Assembly: GCA_046296655.1 (NCBI GenBank)
Contig: JBKBLE010000001.1
Location: 1-64,000, forward strand
Reading direction: 5' to 3'
DNA length: 64,000 bases
Origin: Cloacibacterium sp046296655
GTDB lineage: Bacteria; Bacteroidota; Bacteroidia; Flavobacteriales; Weeksellaceae
This document shows positions 16,888 to 25,525 of the stretch, one piece after another; the stretch's first letter is position 1; each line of letters begins with the position of its first letter. The notes under the pieces were generated by a model. It had not been told where the DNA came from. It searched no databases and saw only the letters and a program-made list of their open reading frames with translations. Both the position numbers and the translations under genes were made by a program.

Positions 16888-18441
16888 ATGTCAAAGAAAA
16901 ATAAAGATTTCGGGATTGAAAAAGTTTTAAAAAATTTAGGAATTAAAGCAGAGAATAAAGGTACTTCTACTGGCGGAAAATGGTTTGCCACAGGAAAAGT
17001 AATCGAAAGTTACTCACCAGTAGATGGAAATTTAATTGCTAAAGTCACCGCTTCTTCTAAAAAAGACTACGAAAAAGTAATCGCAGAAGCAGAAAAAGCA
17101 TTCAAAGAATTCAGACTGATGCCAGCTCCAAAACGTGGAGAAATCGTAAGACAGTTTGGCGATAAACTCAGAAAACATAAAGAAGATTTAGGAAAACTCG
17201 TTTCTTACGAAATGGGAAAATCACTACAGGAAGGTCTTGGCGAAGTTCAGGAAATGATAGATATCTGCGATTTTGCCGTAGGTTTATCTCGTCAGTTATA
17301 TGGTTTAACCATGCATTCAGAACGTCCAGGTCACAGAATGTACGAACAGTATCATCCACTAGGAATAGTAGGAATTATTTCTGCATTCAATTTTCCAGTG
17401 GCAGTTTGGTCTTGGAACACAGCGTTAGCTTGGATTTGTGGAGACGTTTGCGTTTGGAAACCTTCAGAAAAAACACCATTGTGCGGAATTGCTTGTCAAA
17501 ACATCATCACCGAAGTGCTTCAAGAGAATAATCTTCCTTTAGGAATTTCAAATTTAGTTATCGGCGATTCTGAAATTGGAGATTTAATGGCAAAAGACAC
17601 CAGAGTTCCTCTGATTTCGGCAACTGGTTCTACCAGAATGGGGAAAATTGTGGCTCAAAATGTAGCGGCGAGATTAGGAAAATCACTTCTAGAATTAGGA
17701 GGTAACAATGCAATTATCGTAACTCCAGATGCAGATATTAAAATGACAGTAATTGGTGCGGTTTTCGGAGCGGTAGGAACTGCGGGTCAACGTTGTACTT
17801 CCACTAGAAGACTCATCATTCACGAAAGCATTTATGATAAAGTAAAAGACGCTCTGGTTGTAGCTTACGGACAATTAAAAATAGGAAATCCTCTAGATCA
17901 GAATAATCACGTAGGTCCATTGATCGATACCGATGCAGTGAAAATGTACGAAGAAGCATTGAAAAAAGTGAAAAAAGAAGGGGGTAAATTGATTGTAGAA
18001 GGGGGTGTTTTAAAAGGAAAAGGCTACGAAAGCGGTTGCTATGTAAAACCAGCGATTGCAGAAGCCGAAAACCATTTTGAAATTGTACAGCACGAAACTT
18101 TTGCACCGATTTTATACTTGCTAAAATATTCAGGAGACGTAGAAAATGCCATCGAAATTCAAAATGGAGTAGCACAAGGTTTATCTTCTGCGATTATGAC
18201 AAATAATCTTAGAGAAGCCGAAAAATTCCTTTCTCATGCAGGTTCAGATTGCGGAATTGCCAATGTAAACATCGGAACTTCTGGTGCTGAAATTGGTGGC
18301 GCTTTCGGTGGCGAAAAAGAAACAGGAGGCGGTAGAGAATCTGGTTCAGACGCTTGGAAAGTTTATATGAGAAGACAAACCAACACCATCAATTACACCA
18401 CCAACCTACCTTTAGCACAAGGAATTAAGTTTGATTTGTAG
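16888..18441 (+). CDS. pcd: L-aminoadipate-semialdehyde (piperideine-6-carboxylate) dehydrogenase
   Basis: Oxidises aminoadipate semialdehyde, formed when lysine loses its epsilon-amino group, to 2-aminoadipate with NAD(P)+. It is 517 aa with the full aldehyde dehydrogenase fold. The catalytic Cys is C303 in GTAGQRCTSTRR and the general base E269 is in LLELGGNNAII. The family-specific N-terminal GTSTGGKWFATG supports the piperideine-6-carboxylate subgroup (ALDH7-like) over generic ALDH. lat, whose product makes the substrate, lies 791 nt downstream on the same strand. The two genes form a two-step lysine degradation route, split here by a large repeat array. Confidence 0.9.
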   Translation: MSKKNKDFGIEKVLKNLGIKAENKGTSTGGKWFATGKVIESYSPVDGNLIAKVTASSKKDYEKVIAEAEKAFKEFRLMPAPKRGEIVRQFGDKLRKHKEDLGKLVSYEMGKSLQEGLGEVQEMIDICDFAVGLSRQLYGLTMHSERPGHRMYEQYHPLGIVGIISAFNFPVAVWSWNTALAWICGDVCVWKPSEKTPLCGIACQNIITEVLQENNLPLGISNLVIGDSEIGDLMAKDTRVPLISATGSTRMGKIVAQNVAARLGKSLLELGGNNAIIVTPDADIKMTVIGAVFGAVGTAGQRCTSTRRLIIHESIYDKVKDALVVAYGQLKIGNPLDQNNHVGPLIDTDAVKMYEEALKKVKKEGGKLIVEGGVLKGKGYESGCYVKPAIAEAENHFEIVQHETFAPILYLLKYSGDVENAIEIQNGVAQGLSSAIMTNNLREAEKFLSHAGSDCGIANVNIGTSGAEIGGAFGGEKETGGGRESGSDAWKVYMRRQTNTINYTTNLPLAQGIKFDL

Positions 18442-18444
18442 AGT

Positions 18445-18479
18445 GTCCGAAGTCTGAAGTCTGAAGTTAGAAGATGAAA
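18445..18479. repeat. 7-nt period repeat array after pcd
   Basis: Five heptads begin three bases past the pcd stop, including GTCCGAA, GTCTGAA (twice) and GTTAGAA. Confidence 0.65.
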
Positions 18480-18510
18480 AAAATTAGTGAAACATAAATT
18501 TTGAATCTCA

Positions 18511-19190
18511 CAAGCAACGAAGTTGCGAAAGAAACAGCATAGTGCGAAGCGCTATGAAACAAAACGAAGTTGCGAAAGAAACAGCATAGTGCGAAGCGCT
18601 ATGAAACAAAACGAAGTTGCGAAAGAAACAGCATAGTGCGAAGCGCTATGAAACAAAACGAAGTTGCGAAAGAAATAGCATATTGCGAAGCGCTATGAAA
18701 ATATTATCAATTGAATCGCAGAGCAATGAATGATTTCAAAGAATTGGAATTTATTCCAATAATTAGAAGTCATATAGTTAATTTTCATAAAACGAGCAAC
18801 GAAGTTGCGAAAGAAATAGCATAGTGCGAAGCGCTATGAAACAAAACGAAGTTGCGAAAGAAATAGCATAGTGCGAAGCGCTATGAAACATATTGCGAAG
18901 CGCTATAAAAATATTATCAATTGAATCGCAGAGCGATGAATGATTTCACAGAATTGGAATTTATTCCAATAATTAGAAGTCATATAGTTAATTTTCATAA
19001 AACGAGCAACGAAGTTGCGAAAGAAACAGCATAGTGCGAAGCGCTATGAAACAAAACGAAGTTGCGAAAGAAATAGCATAGTGCGAAGCGCTATGAAACA
19101 TATTGCGAAGCGCTATAAAAATATTATCAATTGAATCGCAGAGCGATGAATGATTTCAAAGAATTGGAATTTATTCTAATAATTAAAAAA
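18511..19190. repeat. tandem array of twin-hairpin repeats with 210-bp higher-order copies
   Basis: Eight full units start at a 47-bp spacing within blocks: hairpin-1 arms around 18518, 18565, 18612, 18659, 18800, 18847, 19010 and 19057. A unit has hairpin CAAC-GAA-GTTG, a 12-nt linker and hairpin CATAGTGC-GAA-GCGCTATG. Truncated second hairpins occur near 18889 and 19099. A longer segment beginning ATATTATCAATTGAATCGCA recurs at 18701, 18911 and 19121, an exact 210-bp period, so whole blocks were duplicated. No ORF of note crosses it. Confidence 0.9.
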
Positions 19191-19193
19191 AAA

Positions 19194-19232
19194 ACATCAC
19201 ATCAACAAATTAACAAATTATCACATTAACCT
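19194..19232. repeat. 8-nt period repeat array abutting lat
   Basis: Octads ACATCACA, TCAACAAA, TTAACAAA, TTATCACA and TTAACCTA run up to the lat ATG. TCAACAAA and TTATCACA recur in the array at 39125-39172. Confidence 0.65.
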
Positions 19233-20570
19233 ATGAACAAAACAATAGAATTAAGCCAGGAAGTTGCAGGCAACAAAGTAAAAGCAACATTAGGAAAACA
19301 TATTTTAGCAGATGGTTTTGATTTCGTAATGGATTACGAAAAATCTCACGGCTCTTGGATTCATGACCGTTTAACAGGAACAGAATTTCTAGATATGTTT
19401 TCTATGTTCGCTTCTGCTTCTGTGGGTTATAATCATCCGTATATCGTTGGAAAATCTGCTTGGTTAGGCAAAATGGCGGTGTACAAACCTACCATGTCTG
19501 ATGTGTATTTGCAGGAATATGCAGATTTTGTAGAAACTTTTAGCAGAGTAGCCATTCCAGAAGAATTGCCGTATTGTTTCTTTATAGAAGGAGGTGCTCT
19601 TGCAGTAGAAAATGCTTTGAAAACAGCTTTCGACTGGAAAACCAGAAAAAATTGGCTCAAAGGAAGCAAAACAGAGGGTTCTGTAGCGATTCACTTTAAA
19701 CAAGCTTTCCATGGAAGAAGTGGGTATACCCTGAGTTTAACCAATACCAATGACCCAAGAAAATATCAATATTTTCCATTGTTTGATTGGCCAAGAATCA
19801 TCAATCCGAAATTGCATTTCCCCATCACCGAAGAAAATTTACAGGAAACCATCAAGAATGAACAATTAGCTTTGGTACAGATTGAAGAAGCCATTTTATC
19901 TAATCAAGATAAGGCAGCTTGTATCATCATCGAAACCATTCAAGCAGAAGGTGGAGACAATCATTTCCGCGATGAATTTTTAGTGGAATTAAGAAGAATT
20001 TGTGACGAAAACGAAATGTTGCTCATCTTTGATGAGGTGCAAACAGGAATCGGAATTACAGGTAAAATGTGGGCATTCCAAAATTACAGTGTAGTTCCAG
20101 ATGTGATTTCTTTCGGGAAAAAAGCACAGGTTTGTGGTATTTTGGCAAGTAAAACCAAGCTAGATGAAGTAGAACACCATGTTTTTGCTGAAAGTTCTAG
20201 AATCAATTCTACTTTCGGAGGAAATTTCATTGATATGCTAAGATTTCAATTGGTTTTAGAAATCATCGAGAAAGAAAATCTTTTAGAAAATGTTCAGAAA
20301 CAAGGCGAATTTTTATTAGAAGGTTTGCAAAAACTTCAAGAGAAGTTCCCACACTTAATTTCTAATGCAAGAGGAAGAGGATTAATGTGTGCTTTTGATT
20401 TACCAGACGGAAAAGCAAGAGCCGATTTCCAAGAAAGACTCTTCGAAGAACACGTAATTGTACTCATTTGTGGCGAAAAATCGATCAGATTCCGTCCACA
20501 TTTGAATGTAACTCAAGAAGACTTGCAATTTGCTTTGGATAAAATAGAAAAAATTGCTTCAAACTACTAA
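19233..20570 (+). CDS. lat: L-lysine 6-transaminase
   Basis: A PLP enzyme that moves the epsilon-amino group of lysine to 2-oxoglutarate, giving aminoadipate semialdehyde (which cyclises to piperideine-6-carboxylate). It is 445 aa, a class III aminotransferase. Visible are the cofactor Asp context LLIFDEVQTGIGITGKMWAF and the Schiff-base Lys in DVISFGKKAQVCGI. The stretch FHGRSGYTLSLTNTNDPRKYQYFPLFDWPRI is characteristic of lysine epsilon-aminotransferases, not ornithine ones. It pairs with pcd upstream and is followed by a strong terminator. The ATG directly follows an 8-nt repeat array, so its untranslated leader is repeat-derived. Confidence 0.93.
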   Translation: MNKTIELSQEVAGNKVKATLGKHILADGFDFVMDYEKSHGSWIHDRLTGTEFLDMFSMFASASVGYNHPYIVGKSAWLGKMAVYKPTMSDVYLQEYADFVETFSRVAIPEELPYCFFIEGGALAVENALKTAFDWKTRKNWLKGSKTEGSVAIHFKQAFHGRSGYTLSLTNTNDPRKYQYFPLFDWPRIINPKLHFPITEENLQETIKNEQLALVQIEEAILSNQDKAACIIIETIQAEGGDNHFRDEFLVELRRICDENEMLLIFDEVQTGIGITGKMWAFQNYSVVPDVISFGKKAQVCGILASKTKLDEVEHHVFAESSRINSTFGGNFIDMLRFQLVLEIIEKENLLENVQKQGEFLLEGLQKLQEKFPHLISNARGRGLMCAFDLPDGKARADFQERLFEEHVIVLICGEKSIRFRPHLNVTQEDLQFALDKIEKIASNY

Positions 20571-20598
20571 AACTTTTAACATTTACTATACTTCTCAT

Positions 20599-20637
20599 AA
20601 TCGTTCAATTTTTAAAAATTGGGCGATTTTTTTTTGT
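20599..20637 (+). terminator. terminator after lat
   Basis: A 15-bp stem (20599-20613 with 20614-20628) with two G-U pairs and nine or more T after it. Confidence 0.85.
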
Positions 20638-20702
20638 CCTCTTTTTATTTCAAAAAATATTCCTATTTTTAAAAAATCTAAAAATAGTTCATTATTATTG
20701 AT

Positions 20703-23669
20703 ATGAAGAAAGTATTGAGTCTCTTTTCTTGCATTCTTTTCAGTTGGATGCAAGCACAATTAGGGTATTGGCAAAATGATACCACTGCCAAAGATCAAAG
20801 CATTTATGCAATTAAAAACATCACCTTGTATCAGGATTACAAAACAGTGATTCCAGATGCAGTTTTGGTCATTCAAAATGGCAAAGTCTTAGAATCGGGT
20901 AAAGTGGCAATCCCGAAAAATGCCGTGGTAATTGATGGAAAAGGAAAGTTTGTCTATCCTTCATTTATTGATTTGTATACCAATATCGGGGTAGAAAAAG
21001 CTGAGGCAAAACAAGCAGATTCCAAAAGCATTTATATTCCGAATACCGCTTCTGCAGCAGCGTACAATGATGCTGTAAAAGCCTATTCTAGGGCAGTTGA
21101 CCAATTTACCAATCAAGGAAAAGACTACGAAGAATACTTAAATCAAGGTTTCGGAACGGTGTTAAGTTTCAACCAAGATGGAATCGTGAGAGGTTCTGCG
21201 GTGCTGTACAATTTAGGAAACGGAAAACCTGCAGAAAAAATCATCAAAGAAGATGCAGCTTTAATGCTTTCTTTTGATAAAGGCAGTTCTAGACAGTCTT
21301 ATCCTACTTCTTTGGCGGGTTCTATTGCCTTGTTGAGACAGTTTTATTTAGATGCAGATTGGTATGAAAAAGGAGGAAATGCAGTGGAGAAAAATCTAAA
21401 TTTAGAAGCTTTTAATAAATATAAAAAATTACCAACCATCATCGAAACTTCTGAAAAGTGGGACGTTTTAAGAGCGGATAAAATTGGGGACGAAGCCCTA
21501 CAGCAATTCGTTTTTATGGGTTCTGGAAATGAATACCAAAGAGCCAAAGAAATGAAATCTACAGGTGGTTTCTTCCTATTGCCTTTAGAATATCCGAAAC
21601 CGTATCAGATTAATGATGCTTTAGATGTGGAAAATGCCAATGTTGCTGAATTAAAGCATTGGGAATTAGCGCCTTATAATGCCATATTTCTTCAAAAAGA
21701 AAATGTAGACTTTGCCTTCACCATGAATAAGTTGAAAGACAAATCTTCATTCTTAGGAAAAATAAGAGAACTCTATAAAAATGGTTTGTCTAAAGAAGCG
21801 ATTCTGAAATCTTTGACCGAAAACCCTGCAAAAATTGTAAAATCTGAAGCAAATTTGGGGAATTTAAGAAAAGGAAGTTATGCTAATTTCTTATTATTTA
21901 CAGAAGATTTATTCTGCAAAGATGCCATTTTACAGGAAAATTGGGTGGCAGGTAAAAATTTCGTAGTCAATAAATTGTTAGACCAAGACATTAGAGGAGT
22001 GTATCAACTCACCATCAATAATCAGAACTATGATTTAAAAATTGCAGGTTCTCTTCTAAAGCCAGAAGCTAAAGTAAGTCAGGAAAAGAAAGATGGAAAA
22101 GCAAAACTAAACGTGAGCGACTATAAAATGGCTCTGGAACTGGTTTTACCAAAAGATTCTGTTCAGAATTATAGAATTCTTTATCCGCTTGCAGATTATA
22201 AAAACACCAATGGTTTTGCCCTGAACAAACAAGGAGACAAAGTGCCTTACAGCATTACCTTTGTAAAAAATAATGAAGTAGAAACCAAAAAAGAAGAAGA
22301 AACACCAAAAGAAATCGGTAAAATTTGGTATCCTTTTGCAGCTTTTGGAAGCGAAAATGTGCCGACTCAAAAAGACTATATCATTAGAAATGCTACGGTT
22401 TGGACCAATACCTCAAAAGGAATTGTAAAAAATTACGATGTCAAAATTTCTAAGGGAAAAATCGTAGAAGTAGGAACGCAATTAAACAAAGGAAACGCTG
22501 AAGAAATTGACGGAACCAATTTACATTTAACCAACGGAATTATCGATGAACACACGCATGTCGGACTTTCTAGAGGCGTAAATGAAGCGGGAAGCAATTC
22601 TTCTGCGGAGGTGAGAATGAGCGATGTCATCAATCCTGATGATGTGAATTTCTACAGACAGATAGTAGGCGGTGTTACCACAGCACAACAGCTACATGGT
22701 TCTGCAAATCCAATTGGTGGTCAGTCTTCCATTGTAAAATTTGCTTGGGGAGAAAATGCCGAAAATATGAAGTTCCCAAATGCACCTCAGTTCATCAAAT
22801 TTGCTTTGGGCGAAAATGTAAAACAATCGAATTGGGGCAATAATCCTAATCGTTTTCCTCAGTCGAGAGGTGGGGTAGAACAGGCATTCGACTTTTGGTT
22901 CACCAGAGCTTTAGAATACGAAAAAGAAAAGCAAACCAATAAAAATTACAGAAAAGATTTAAGACTGGAAACGCATTTAGAAATTTTAAAATCTAAACGC
23001 TATATCACTTGTCACTCTTATGTGCAAAGCGAAATCAACATGTTTATGAAAATTGCAGAGAAATTTAATTTCAAAGTAAACACGTTCACGCACATTTTAG
23101 AAGGCTACAAAGTAGCAGACAAAATGAAATTGCACGGAGCAAACGCTTCTACATTCTCAGATTGGTGGGGTTATAAAGAAGAAGTGAGAGAAGCGATTCC
23201 TTACAATGCTGCGATTTTGTTAAAATCTGGAGTCAATACCGCCATCAATTCAGATGATGCAGAAATGGCAAGAAGACTCAATCAGGAAGCAGGGAAATTA
23301 GTAAAATACGGAAACATTTCTCAAGAGGAAGCTTGGAAAACCGTAACGCTAAACCCTGCCAAAATGCTGAAACTAGACCATAAATTAGGAACGATAGAAG
23401 TAGGTAAAGATGCTGATTTGGTATTGTGGACAGACAATCCATTGAGTATTTATGCCACAGTAAACAAAACTTTTGTAGACGGAAAACTCATTTTTGATGC
23501 TCAAAAACAAGCCGAAAAAGATGAAATGGTGAAGAACGAGAAAAACAGAATTATTCAAAAAATGCTCTTCTCTGATGATGCCAAAAAAGGAAATACCCAG
23601 TCGGTAAAAACAGAGCAAAAGAAATTGTACCACTGTGACACGTTAGAAGAAGATTTTCATCAACACTAA
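20703..23669 (+). CDS. secreted amidohydrolase with two amidohydrolase-like modules
   Basis: 988 aa with a signal peptide (MKKVLSLFSCILFSWMQAQ), so exported to the periplasm or beyond. The first half (about 25-430) looks like a degenerate amidohydrolase module (VIQNGKVLESGKVAIPKNAVVIDGKG). The second (about 560-950) has metal-binding features: GIIDEHTHVGLS gives the HxH motif, then TCHSYVQSEI and HILEGYKVADKM provide later His ligands, with an Asp in AINSDDAEMARR. The family covers imidazolonepropionase-like and related deacylases; the substrate is unclear. The next gene is a smaller homologue 12 nt away. The loss of the HxH in the first module suggests only the second is catalytic. Confidence 0.88.
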   Translation: MKKVLSLFSCILFSWMQAQLGYWQNDTTAKDQSIYAIKNITLYQDYKTVIPDAVLVIQNGKVLESGKVAIPKNAVVIDGKGKFVYPSFIDLYTNIGVEKAEAKQADSKSIYIPNTASAAAYNDAVKAYSRAVDQFTNQGKDYEEYLNQGFGTVLSFNQDGIVRGSAVLYNLGNGKPAEKIIKEDAALMLSFDKGSSRQSYPTSLAGSIALLRQFYLDADWYEKGGNAVEKNLNLEAFNKYKKLPTIIETSEKWDVLRADKIGDEALQQFVFMGSGNEYQRAKEMKSTGGFFLLPLEYPKPYQINDALDVENANVAELKHWELAPYNAIFLQKENVDFAFTMNKLKDKSSFLGKIRELYKNGLSKEAILKSLTENPAKIVKSEANLGNLRKGSYANFLLFTEDLFCKDAILQENWVAGKNFVVNKLLDQDIRGVYQLTINNQNYDLKIAGSLLKPEAKVSQEKKDGKAKLNVSDYKMALELVLPKDSVQNYRILYPLADYKNTNGFALNKQGDKVPYSITFVKNNEVETKKEEETPKEIGKIWYPFAAFGSENVPTQKDYIIRNATVWTNTSKGIVKNYDVKISKGKIVEVGTQLNKGNAEEIDGTNLHLTNGIIDEHTHVGLSRGVNEAGSNSSAEVRMSDVINPDDVNFYRQIVGGVTTAQQLHGSANPIGGQSSIVKFAWGENAENMKFPNAPQFIKFALGENVKQSNWGNNPNRFPQSRGGVEQAFDFWFTRALEYEKEKQTNKNYRKDLRLETHLEILKSKRYITCHSYVQSEINMFMKIAEKFNFKVNTFTHILEGYKVADKMKLHGANASTFSDWWGYKEEVREAIPYNAAILLKSGVNTAINSDDAEMARRLNQEAGKLVKYGNISQEEAWKTVTLNPAKMLKLDHKLGTIEVGKDADLVLWTDNPLSIYATVNKTFVDGKLIFDAQKQAEKDEMVKNEKNRIIQKMLFSDDAKKGNTQSVKTEQKKLYHCDTLEEDFHQH

Positions 23670-23681
23670 AAATTAAATTTC

Positions 23682-24950
23682 ATGAAAAAAATATTTTTCA
23701 CTTTATATATTTTGGTTTCAGCAATGGTTTTGGCACAAAGACCAAATCCTGCACCTGCACAAAAAAATCCAATTGCCATTACCAATGCCACGATTCATAC
23801 CGCTACAGGAACGGTTTTAAATAATGCTTCTATCGTTTTTGAAAACGGAAAAATCACCCAGATTAATGGAAGCATTCCGAGCAATGCAGAAGTCATCAAT
23901 GCCCAAAATAAACACGTTTATCCAGGTTTTATTTTGGTAAACAATACATTAGGATTGGTGGAAATTTCCGCAACCAATGCCACCGTAGATTACAGAGAAG
24001 CCAATGATATTTCGCCAGAAGTACGTTCGCTCATCTCTTTCAATACAGATTCTCATGTTATTCCCGTGATTAGAAGCAATGGCGTTTTATTAACTCAGCC
24101 CGTTCTGAAACACGGCACATTGTCTTGTACTTCTTCCATCATGCAACTAGACGCTTGGAACTGGGAAGATGCAGTGGTAGCTACGGATAATGTTTTGCAC
24201 CTTTCTTGGCCTGAAATTTTTAGAATTGACGATGAAAAAAGAAACAAAGAATTCCAAACCAGAAGAACAGAAAAAATTAAAGAACTCACTTCACTGTTTC
24301 AGAGAGCGCAACAATATGACAATCAGCAAGTGAAAGATTATAAACTGAATGCTATAAAACCAGTCTTTGAAAACAGAAAACTATTTGTAGAAGTAGCAGG
24401 AACCAATGAAACGCTGGAAGTCATCGCTTGGGCGAATAAATTAAACCTCAAAAATGTAGTTTTGATTGGTGAAAGCAATTTGGTAGGGGTTTTAGATGAT
24501 ATCAAAAAAAGCAATTTTCCACTCATTATAAAAAGAGTTCACAGTTTGCCAGTAAACAGTTCTGATTCTCCGAGATTGCCTTACGAATTTGCTAAATTGG
24601 TTCAAGATAAAGGAATTCTCTACGGGTTAGATTACAGCGGAGATATGGAATACCAAAATTCTAGAAATCTTCCGTTTTTAGCAGGAACTACCGTTGCCTA
24701 TGGTGTAGAAAAAGAAAAAGCCTTACAAAGCATCACCATTAACCTTGCCAAAATGTTGGGAATTGATAAAAACTACGGAACTTTAGAAGTAGGAAAAAGC
24801 GCTACACTCTTCATTTCAGAGGGCGATGCATTGGATCAATTGACCAATAATGTGACAGAAGCCTTCATAGATGGTAGAAAAATTAATCTAGACAATCAGC
24901 AGAAAGAACTTTACAAAACATATCAAGAGAAGTATCAATTAAATCAGTAA
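23682..24950 (+). CDS. secreted amidohydrolase-like protein
   Basis: 422 aa with a signal peptide (MKKIFFTLYILVSAMVLAQ). It resembles the first module of the preceding 988-aa protein: ITNATIHTATGTVLNNASIVFENGKI and a late TVAYGVEKEKALQSITINLAKMLGI. The usual HxH metal motif after the first strand is replaced by HVYPGFILVNNTLGL, so metal binding is doubtful. Co-transcription with its neighbour suggests the two proteins form a complex in which this one may be structural. That is an inference. Confidence 0.85.
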   Translation: MKKIFFTLYILVSAMVLAQRPNPAPAQKNPIAITNATIHTATGTVLNNASIVFENGKITQINGSIPSNAEVINAQNKHVYPGFILVNNTLGLVEISATNATVDYREANDISPEVRSLISFNTDSHVIPVIRSNGVLLTQPVLKHGTLSCTSSIMQLDAWNWEDAVVATDNVLHLSWPEIFRIDDEKRNKEFQTRRTEKIKELTSLFQRAQQYDNQQVKDYKLNAIKPVFENRKLFVEVAGTNETLEVIAWANKLNLKNVVLIGESNLVGVLDDIKKSNFPLIIKRVHSLPVNSSDSPRLPYEFAKLVQDKGILYGLDYSGDMEYQNSRNLPFLAGTTVAYGVEKEKALQSITINLAKMLGIDKNYGTLEVGKSATLFISEGDALDQLTNNVTEAFIDGRKINLDNQQKELYKTYQEKYQLNQ

Positions 24951-24980
24951 TTTTTATAAATTTGTGTTAAAATTAGAAAT

Positions 24981-25214
24981 ATGGAAGCAGAATTACCAAG
25001 AGTTTCAGTATTTGAAGCAGATGAAATGGTTCAAATACAAATCGTGAAAAAGAAATTAGAAGATGCAGGAATCGCTTGTTCAGTAAGCAATAAATACCTT
25101 AATAATTTGCTTTCTACACCTACTGCAACCGCACTGAAGCTAGAGGTAAACATCAAAGACGAACAAAAAGCTTTTGAAATTATAGACCATTATTTGGCAG
25201 AAAAAGAAAACTAA
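24981..25214 (+). CDS. DUF2007-like small protein
   Basis: A 77-aa soluble protein. The pattern of a short strand, a helix (MVQIQIVKKKLEDAGIAC), a strand, then LKLEVNIKDEQKAFEIIDHYL matches DUF2007, annotated as a putative signal-transducing domain. It sits 30 nt after the amidohydrolase pair and just before tRNA-Ala. No function is established. Confidence 0.8.
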   Translation: MEAELPRVSVFEADEMVQIQIVKKKLEDAGIACSVSNKYLNNLLSTPTATALKLEVNIKDEQKAFEIIDHYLAEKEN

Positions 25215-25228
25215 GTTTTCTTTTTTAT

Positions 25229-25302
25229 GGGGAATTAGCTCATCTGGCTAGAGCGTTAGACTGGCAGTCTAAAGGTGGTGGGTTCGAGTCCCATATTCTC
25301 CA
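25229..25302 (+). tRNA. tRNA-Ala (GGC anticodon)
   Basis: A complete cloverleaf. The acceptor stem GGGGAAT (25229-25235) pairs with ATTCTCC (one G-U). The D stem is GCTC/GAGC. The anticodon stem TTAGA/TCTAA carries the loop CTGGCAG, so the anticodon is GGC (reads GCC). The T arm has GGTTCGAGTCC. The discriminator is A and CCA is not encoded. A terminator follows directly. Confidence 0.95.
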
Positions 25303-25314
25303 CAAATAAACGTT

Positions 25315-25349
25315 AAAACACTTGCAATTTTGTAAGTGTTTTTTTACTT
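25315..25349 (+). terminator. terminator after tRNA-Ala
   Basis: A 13-bp stem (25315-25327 with 25330-25342) with one G-U pair, then seven T. Confidence 0.85.
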
Positions 25350-25362
25350 TTAAATTAAATTT

Positions 25363-25422
25363 TATACCCGAAAAGGTATAATTTATGCAATTAAATCTGT
25401 TTTTATACCCGTAAAAGGTATA
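25363..25422. promoter_or_regulatory. paired palindromic operators upstream of topB
   Basis: TATACC-N6-GGTATA (25363-25380) and TATACC-N7-GGTATA (25404-25422) share the flanking TT and the start of the loop (CG). Their starts are 41 bp apart, about four helical turns, so two dimers would bind the same face. A -7 element TATTTTTG lies at 25456-25463. The binding protein is unknown. Confidence 0.5.
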
Positions 25423-25525
25423 TTATTTAACTTTCAAAACGCATTCCTTAAAGCATATTTTTGTAAATTTATTTCTTTTTTAAAATAAAAAAAATGCATT
25501 TTTGCACCCCATTTAGATTTTGAAA

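Noticed and set aside
18511..19190. CRISPR array with 47-bp period
   Set aside because: Units are contiguous and nearly identical over the full period, without unique spacers, and there are no cas genes.
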